Shown here in pieces: positions 1 to 7,400 of a DNA stretch of 9,647 nucleotides. Below the pieces are notes generated by a model that was not told where the DNA came from, ran no database searches, and saw only the letters and a program-made list of their open reading frames with translations. The DNA lies in contig JAGBXG010000495.1 in the NCBI GenBank assembly GCA_017629415.1, positions 1 through 9,647 of the forward strand, given 5' to 3'. Source of the stretch: Pseudomonadota bacterium. Its GTDB lineage: Bacteria; Myxococcota; Bradymonadia; UBA4248. A program made the translations under genes and the position numbers. Each line of letters opens with the position of its first letter. Positions within the stretch are counted from its first letter, which is position 1.

Positions 1-1161
1 CATGGATAAGATGCTTTGGATATGGGGGATAAGAAAAATAGATAAAGAGAAAAGTAAAAGAAGCAAGAAACAATATAAGATGATTTTTCTATTGAGATTG
101 TTATGAACGGGCTTGTTTTGATGCATAAATCGTTTATCAATGGCATGAAAATCGATTTGACTGGCTTTTTGGGCATCAAAATCTTGCCATATATTATAAT
201 TTCCCGGCTGACAGATATGTTCGACATTTTCAAGTTTTGGTGTGCCGGTTTTGAAAACAAATTTCATCAACGAAGCAGGTTTATTTTCAACCAGATTTGA
301 AAATTGTGCAATTAAAGCATGATGATCGGCAATTCTATTTTCAAGTGCCGGTTCGAGCATCCAGGATAGGGTATTGACAACTTCTTTAGGGATATGTGTC
401 AGGTGGGGTTCAATCACTAGCTTGAAATCGCAGGTTTCGATATCTGCCGGGGCAATGCCCGTCAGCATTTGAACGGCAACAGCCGCGAGTGCGTAAATAT
501 CGCTTGCTGGCTGTGCTTGTCCCATGAGCTGTTCCGGTGGCATATAGCCGAATGTGCCGGCCACTGTAGAACCGCCGTTCTGTACTTGAGGATTGGCAAC
601 GGCACCAAAATCGAGCAAAGTGACCTGAAATTTTCCGTCTTCCGAAGGCGTTAGCATCAGATTAGACGGTTTGATGTCGCGATGAATGACGGGCGGATGA
701 TGGCTATGAAGCAGCTGCAGAATATTTAATACCAGCAAAATAATATCATAAACAATATGAGCTTCGAATCTATGCTTTTCTTCTATCCATTCCCCAAGCG
801 TTTTCCCATCAATAAATTTTTGCACAATACATACATATGGCGGTTCTGCCGAAAGGTCTTCAATATATTCTATAAAAGGTGCAACGCCTTGAACATCTAA
901 TGAAGATAATATTTCTGCTTCTCTTTTGAAAAGTTCATATTGTTTCCATGTCGTTGCGGAATGAATATTGAGGCGTTTAATGGCGACTTTTTCACCATCG
1001 GCTTTACGATTAGCCAGCCAAACTTCCCCTTGCGATCCTTTACCTAGTTTTTTTTCAAATAAATATTTTTGATTCACATTTTCTGGTACATTTGAAGGTT
1101 GTATAGATTCAATATTATCATTAGGTATATTGTTTTGGGGGTGAAGAGCTTCAGTATTCAT
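1..1161 (-). CDS. Hanks-type serine/threonine protein kinase with C-terminal membrane segment (3' end outside window)
   Basis: The 387 codons visible in this frame have no stop and run off the left edge. All main kinase motifs are present: glycine loop LGKGSQGEV (residues 39-47), ATP-anchoring Lys62 in VAIK, probable helix-C Glu81, catalytic loop HRDIKPSN (160-167, Asp162 as base), metal-binding DFG (184-186), activation-segment end GTFGYMPPEQ (202-211), the helix-F Asp221 in SDIYALA, and Arg276 in the last subdomain. It should therefore be an active ATP-dependent Ser/Thr kinase. A low-complexity N-terminal tail (about 1-32) precedes the domain. Residues 301-357 form a linker, and 358-380 are strongly hydrophobic (KIILYCFLLLLLF and following), predicting one membrane helix with the kinase domain in the cytoplasm. 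Whatever follows the helix is not visible. The ATG at 1161 is the earliest possible start because an in-frame TAA lies at 1171-1173; the next Met is inside the catalytic domain. No clear Shine-Dalgarno sequence precedes it. The substrate is unknown. Confidence 0.95.
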   Translation of the reverse strand, partial: MNTEALHPQNNIPNDNIESIQPSNVPENVNQKYLFEKKLGKGSQGEVWLANRKADGEKVAIKRLNIHSATTWKQYELFKREAEILSSLDVQGVAPFIEYIEDLSAEPPYVCIVQKFIDGKTLGEWIEEKHRFEAHIVYDIILLVLNILQLLHSHHPPVIHRDIKPSNLMLTPSEDGKFQVTLLDFGAVANPQVQNGGSTVAGTFGYMPPEQLMGQAQPASDIYALAAVAVQMLTGIAPADIETCDFKLVIEPHLTHIPKEVVNTLSWMLEPALENRIADHHALIAQFSNLVENKPASLMKFVFKTGTPKLENVEHICQPGNYNIWQDFDAQKASQIDFHAIDKRFMHQNKPVHNNLNRKIILYCFLLLLLFSLSIFLIPHIQSILSM

Positions 1162-1230
1162 ATGTAGCTTTTATAGAATATGGGGGGCGAGTAGAATAAT
1201 ATATTCAGATAGGTTTTAGAGGATATCGGG
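1162..1230 (-). promoter_or_regulatory. AT-rich 5' leader of the kinase gene, possible promoter region
   Basis: This stretch is about 36% GC by hand count and lies between the GC-rich inverted-repeat block and the kinase ATG. On the minus strand it contains -10-like hexamers (TATATT within GAATATATTATTC, and TATAAA close to the ATG), but no convincing -35 box at the right distance, so no promoter can be fixed. There is no purine-rich ribosome-binding site in the last 15 bases. Because a terminator lies upstream, a promoter for the kinase is expected either here or in the GC-rich block. That is inference from layout, not from a recognised box. Confidence 0.25.
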
Positions 1231-1234
1231 GCGT

Positions 1235-1382
1235 TGCGGGGTGTCCCCGCAGAGGGGGTAGGCGTGTATTGGCGCGCGGCTATGCCGGCCTTTTGAGGCC
1301 GTCATACGCCTTGCGTGGCGCGGTTATTTCGCTTTGCTCAATACACCGCGCCAATAGCGCCGCAGGGGGCTTTGCCCCCTGC
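1235..1382. repeat. GC-rich intergenic block of nested inverted repeats (REP/MITE-like candidate)
   Basis: This block is about 65% GC by hand count and lies between AT-rich flanks. It contains several perfect or near-perfect inverted repeats: a 7-bp hairpin at 1235-1241/1245-1251 (GCGGGG-TGT-CCCCGC core); a 10-bp pair TATTGGCGCG at 1267-1276 with CGCGCCAATA at 1347-1356; a competing 8-bp pair GTGTATTG at 1264-1271 with CAATACAC at 1339-1346; a central hairpin 1281-1290/1297-1306 with one mismatch; and a 9-bp hairpin at 1362-1370/1374-1382 (GCAGGGGGC-TTT-GCCCCCTGC). Both ends carry G-run/C-run hairpins, so the block has overall imperfect symmetry. It encodes no credible protein. It may be a dispersed intergenic repeat, a structured RNA, or both; copy number cannot be judged from one window. 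Confidence 0.6.
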
Positions 1383-1385
1383 ATC

Positions 1386-1426
1386 AAAAAAGCCCACGCT
1401 TTTTGTTAGGCATCAGCGTGGGCTTT
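1386..1426 (-). terminator. Rho-independent terminator of the giant solenoid gene
   Basis: The perfect 12-bp inverted repeat 1389-1400/1415-1426 (core AGCCCACGCT / AGCGTGGGCT) encloses a 14-base loop. Read on the minus strand, the stem is followed immediately by six T residues (complement of 1386-1391). The hairpin begins 17 bases after the stop codon of the upstream gene. This is a textbook intrinsic terminator for transcription running leftward. On the plus strand the following bases (TTTGATT) are a weaker U-tract, so it is mainly one-directional. Confidence 0.9.
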
Positions 1427-1442
1427 GATTCAGGTCATGGCT

Positions 1443-4400
1443 TTAGAGAGCTGCCATGGCTTCTTTGGTCGGTGCGTGGTTGGGATCGACACCCAGTGCG
1501 CGGTTGAACATGTCTTTGGCGCGTTTGGGATCGTTTGTTTTCACGCGGAGCATACCAAGATAGTAGAAGATGTTTGTTTTCACATCCTTATCTTTGACGT
1601 TCATCTGCTGGAGGAGCAGCGACTGCATGACCTTGAGTGCAGCATCATATTCTTCAGCTTCGTAGAGCATGATACCGAGTTCGAGGTTATTGGGGACGTT
1701 GTTCTTGTCGATGGCATTTGCCGCTTCGAAAGCCGCGCGAGCTCCAGCCAAGTCGCCTGCTTGTTTGAGCATGCGTCCCTTGAGGCTATAGAACGGCGGG
1801 AGACGTTTGGTTTGTTTCGATGAGGTCAGGTTTTCGATGATGCTTTCGAGTACCGGTTTGGCGCTTTCCACATCACCGGCCTTGATGTAGGCATTGACAA
1901 GTTTTTCAGCCAGTTCGATGTCGTCTGATTTTGTCTCGAAAACTCTTGCCAGAGCGTTTGCGGAAACTTTGGGATATTCTGCAGCTGCCATGTCAGCAAT
2001 TTCCAAGAAGGTTGCATTGCGAACATCGATATTGTCCTCGTTATCGGCCTTGATATTGAGGAGTTCGAGCTGACGTTTGGTGTTGTTGCTGCTCTTTGCG
2101 ATATCCATCAGTTCGCCGAGGGCTTTTTCGTTCTTTGGATTGAGACGGATGGCTGCATCATAGCTCTTTTCAACCTGTTCGATATCCCAGTTGGCTTTGC
2201 GAATAATGCTGGCAACATGACAGTAGATATCCGATTTTTGTTCATTGGTATCTACAACGGCAAGTTTGCGTTGCAAAATACTGAGTGCCAAATCGTATGA
2301 TTTCTGCTGTTCATGGATATCGACCAATGAATCGATGGCTTCCATGTTATTCGGCTGAATCTTGAGTACTTTGGAGAGCGATTCGATGGCAGCTTCGGCA
2401 TTTCCAAGATGTGTGGCTGTCTTCGCAAGTCGGATGCTGTATGTCAGCTTGAGATCGTCAGATGTGGCAGCACTTTCTTGTTCGCTGAGGAGATCATAGA
2501 GATCCTGGAAGTTACCGTTCTTGGAGTAGATGGCATCAAGTGCATTGAAAGCTTCTGTGCTTGCGGGATCATCCGCGAGAGCATCTTTGAGGAGATCAAT
2601 GGCTTGCATATCATCGTTGAATTGTTTTTCAGCGATATTAGCGCGTTTAATGCGGATTGCTGCTTTGGCTTTGGCATCATTGGCTTCATCTAACATGGAC
2701 ATATAGAGATCATCGAGATCCTGATATTGTTCAAGTTTGGTGTAGAGGTTTTCGAGGGCTTTGTAGATGCTTTCTGAACGTTTGATATCGAGTGCATTTC
2801 TATAAGCTTCAATCGCACCGACCATGTCATTGAGTTTGTTGGCGCTGGTTTCTGCGATATTCACATAGATGTCATAACGTGCATCGTTATCATTGACACA
2901 CAAGAGTTTCTTGTTGAGCAGGTCAACATATTTCTCGTGCGATTCGGCATCTGCATAGAGTCTGAGTAGCGGATTCATGGCATCGATAGCAGTATCATCG
3001 ATTTCAATGATCTTTTCGAGGAATGAAATACCGCGTTCAACCTGACCGAGTGTATTGAGTGCCAAGTCTGCGCATTGATAGAGAATACCTTTTTGTTCGT
3101 CCATTTCGAACGTAAGTTCAGCCAGACGTGCTTTGGTGTTGAGGAGTTCCTCGTTATTATCGGTGAGGGTATAGATGTTTTCCATGAAGCGGATGGCATC
3201 CATATTTTCAGCATCGATATCGAGGATGGATCTCACAGCAGCCAGAGCGTCATCATGTTTCTGGAGTTTGTCGGATAAGACTTTGGCCAGTTTCAAATAG
3301 AGGCTGACTTTTTCAGAGCTATCCGAGCATGCGTTGATGGCTTGGGGATAGGTATCTGCAAGTTCATTCCAGAGCTGCAGGTTTTCGGCAATGTTTTCGA
3401 TAGCATTGAGAACATCGGTATCTGCAGGATCTTTGGCAAGGGCTTTGACATAGGTATTGAATGCGGCTTTTTCGTCGTTGAGAACATCTTGTTCGAGTTT
3501 AGCCAATTCTTTGAGCAGTGTGATGGCATCCATATTATCTTCGGTGACATCGATACGTGCTTTCAGCAAGCTGGCTTGTTTTTCGTTTTCACCTGTTTCT
3601 GCATAACGCGGGGCAAGGAACTCTGCGATATCGAGGGTGAGCGTTTTATGAGCCAAAAGTTTTTCGAGTGCATCGTAAGCTTTATCGTAAGCTTTATCTT
3701 CCCAAAGGATAGATTTCAGCAGTTCGAGGGCTGCTTCAGGTTCTGAATCGAGCTTGAGTTCAACGAGTTCGAAGCGGATATCATTGATAGGTTGTGCGCC
3801 GGATTCGATACGGTGTTCGAGAATTTCGGCCAATTTTGCATGATTCGTCTGTTTGTACAGGCGATGCAGGTTTTCAAGCGCATTTTCATTGAGCGCGTCG
3901 ATTTCATAGATACGTTCGAACTGAGCGATGGTTTTGTCGATGTTGTTCAAGTTTTCTTCATAGTACTTGGCTGCGATCACGGAGAGTTTGACGGATGCAT
4001 CGGGATCGTTGGCATCGGCGATAACTTTTTCGCACAAATCTGTCAGCATGGCATAGGCTTCATGTTTGCAGGCCATGGTTTCAGCCTTCGCAATGATTTC
4101 ATCATCTGTGGGATTGGCCATGAGTGCGGGGATGATGAAGCTGTAGGCTTTTTCGATGTCATTGAGTTTTTCATCGGCAACTGTTGCGGCATCCATATAG
4201 ATATCACGTTTTTCGTAATCCTCGGACGTGACTTCGATACGGCGTTCGCAGAGGCTGACATAATCCAAATCGCGATCGTTTGCTTTGTAGATCGGCATAA
4301 GGATGTCGGCGATTTCAGCAACGAGGTCGTCATTTTTAAGCAGACCGTTTAATGCAACGATGGCTGCTGTTGTATCCGGCTCTTCGTCAAGGACGGACTT

Positions 4401-7400
4401 AAGAACTTCGATAGCTCTGGCATTATCATTGACATTTTCAATGAGAATTCTGGCCATTTTCAGCTGATGCTCGTGTTTGTTATCGGCATCGCAGTTGACT
4501 TTTGTTTCGAGCGTTTCGAGGAGATCATCGTACCGTTTTGTTTCTGTGTAGAGGTCTTCAAGCGAGGTGAGAATATTGAGATTATTCTGATCTTCGCTGA
4601 GTGCCTGAACATAGTTTTCGATGGCGCTATCCACATCATTCATGCGGTTTTTGTAAGTATAAGCCGCTTTAACTGCGAGTTCGATGCGTTCAGAAGACTC
4701 GCTTGATGCATCTATTTTACGTTTATAGATGTCGATGAGTTCGGCCCATTTTTCGTTACTTTCGTACAGTCTTTCGAGGGCATCCAGTGAAATCTGGTCT
4801 TCGGTATCCAGTTCGAGAATGGCGTGATATGTCGCGATGGCATCATCCAAATGATTGAGTGCAGATTCCTGGATTTCGGCAATGCGGTAATACAGATCTT
4901 TCTGATCCAACATATTGGAGACGGTTTCGGCGTGTTTGCGCAGGACTGCCACATGCTTGTCATGGTTTTGAGCTTTTGCATAAATTGTTTCGAGGGCTGT
5001 GATGGCGTTAAGATTAAACTCATCCGTGCTCAGAACAGCTTCGTAACATTCGGCAGCTTTCGCATCATCGTTCAGATTTTCGCTGTAGATGTTTGCAACA
5101 CGTTCATAGAGGGCAACTTTCTCAAGATCATCTTCGCAAGCTTGGATAGCTTTTTCATAGACTTCCGCGAGGGTATTGTAGTTGTTAAGCTCTTGAGCAA
5201 GTGTTTCAAGTTTATCTTTGGCCTCCGCAGTACCCGGTGTCATGACAAAAGCTTTAGCATAGGTGTCAAATGCACGACCGTTCTGTGCATCGTGAGCTTC
5301 ATACAAAGCTGCTTCTCTCATATAGAGGGCAACCTTGGTCGTCGGATCGTCTGATGTTTCGATCAGAACATTCAGAACTCGCGTGAGCTTATTCCATTCG
5401 TCATCTTCGTAGAGTGGTTCAAGCAGTGTTGCCATTCTGTTGCGGATTGCGGTGTTTTCATCCGTCGCTTCGAGGTTGGCAAGCATGGATTCCACAGCGC
5501 GTTTGCATGCAGAAGAATCACGTTGGATGGAGAGTGCATTTTCGAGGACTTCGGTGGCTTCTTCCATGTCGTGGAGTTCGCGGGCAAGGACAACACCAAG
5601 TTTATGCATGTATTCCACGCGTTCTTTATCGTCCGATGCATAATCGCTTTGAGTGCGATAGAAGTCAGCCAGTTCTTTGTATTGTTCTGTCTTGCGGAGA
5701 AGACGTTCAAGAGCGGTGCAGGCACTTGCCGTATTCTGATCAATTTCGAGCATTGCCTGATAGGTTTTGCATGCAGCCATATCATCATTGGCAATTTCCT
5801 CTTGGAGTGTGGCCATGCGAAGCATCAATGCAAGTTTTTCATCCTGATCTTGGATAATTTCAGATTTTTCTGTCCACAGTGTCAGCATGGCACTGTAGTC
5901 ATGTTTCTGTGCATACGACCATTCAAGAATGTCATAGGCTTCCATTTCTTCAGCTTCTTCTGCAAGCATGGCACGGCAAAGTTCACGGGCTTTATCGTGA
6001 TTGTCCAATCTTTCGGCAAAGAGGCGAGCCAAAGAGAGCATGATGACGCGTTTATCTTGGTAATCATCAATGAGATTTTCGTTGAGTACGCGTGAATAGA
6101 GATCAGCCCAAGTTTGAAGTTCAAGCGTCTTGGATGCGATGGTCTCAATATGTTTCTGAACATCGGCATCAGTCGGCTGAAGCATGAGAATACGGCCATA
6201 TGTTTCAAGAGCCATCTTGAGATCTTCGATATGTTCAGACCATGTTTGGGCAATATCATTCAGAATTTGGGCTTTGGTGTATTCATCCTCTTCAAGCTTG
6301 GCACGGACTTCGAGGGAATGAACGAGTTTGTGCCAATCCTGATTGGATTTATAAAGCGGTTCGAGAATGTCTGCGATGGCAACGGTATTTTCCCCACCTT
6401 CAAACATGTCTTCAAGATAGACTATCGCATCTGTGTAATCTGATTTTGTGTTGACGATATCCTGAAGTGTTTGGAGAGCATCGTAATCATCCTTAAGCTT
6501 TTCATTCTGGAGTTTGGCCAGTTTGAATTTAAGGGTGAGGATGGCATCCACATCATCAGCGGCATCATCGATTTCGGTACGAATCAAATCTGAAAGTTCA
6601 GACCACATTTCTTGCTTTTCATAGATATGAGCAAGAGCATTGCGAGCATCTTTCTGAGTTTGATCGGTTTCCAAAATGCGTTGGTATGTACCGATGGCAT
6701 CGTCGTGAGCTTGACATTTGTTTTCCTGAATTTCGGCTGTTCTATAGAGTAACGGCATCTGAGCTTCAGGATCTACATTGGCCTGAAGCTTGGCATCCAG
6801 AATATCAAGCAAATCTTTCCAAGATTCGCGTTTGCTGTAAATCGCATCCAGAGCATCGAGAGCAAGAGAGTCATCTGCCTGAACTTCCAGAGTGGCTTTA
6901 TAATAAGTTTCTGCCTGGGCTTCATCGTCTAAACGATTTTGGAGATAACCGGCGAGCTTGTTGTTGAGTGAAACTTGAAGTTCGGGATCATATACATTAC
7001 CGACAACTTCTTTATAGACTTCTACAAGGGCTGCGGTGTTGTTCAGAATCTCGCTGAGATTTTCGATTTGTTCAAGATAAGCGTTGTCTTGATCAAGTTT
7101 GACGATGCGGGCATAGTCATGGAATGCACTGTCATAATTGCCAAGTTTGTTCTGATGCAGATCAGCAATATGTTTGAGCAATTCAACTTGTGCATACGGA
7201 TCGGATTCTTCAGCAAGCTGAATTTCAAGAATCTCAGCGTGTTTCTCATGTTGTTCTGTACGTTCATACACAGATTCGAGAACGCGTGAAGCATCTAAAC
7301 GGTAATCTTCGTTCTCTAACAGACCGCGGAGTGCGGTGTTGGCATCTTCGTGATCAGGGCGACGTTCTAAGATAGACTTGTAATATTCAATAGCCTGTTC

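Noticed and set aside
103..654. Plus-strand open frames of 65 and 61 codons opposite the kinase
   Set aside because: They lie antisense to the kinase frame, which carries every expected catalytic motif. No ribosome-binding site or recognisable protein is seen.
1183..1187. Run of G residues in the kinase leader as a phase-variable tract
   Set aside because: The run is only about six bases, too short to be a convincing slippage switch, and it is not placed within a clear promoter spacer.
1235..1382. Insertion-sequence remnant or CRISPR-like repeat
   Set aside because: There is no transposase fragment, no obvious target-site duplication, and no regular direct repeat with spacers. Only inverted repeats are visible, so a REP/MITE-like call is kept as a candidate only.
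3792..4352. Long plus-strand open frame of 186 codons opposite the solenoid gene (also others at 5523-6095, 5414-5857, 3342-3746 and 1425-1823)
   Set aside because: They lie wholly or almost wholly antisense to a continuous, strongly patterned 2734-codon gene. Their translations are rich in Phe, Ile and Cys with no domain pattern, as expected from the complement of Glu/Asp/Lys-rich repeats. They arise from the biased codon use of the real gene.
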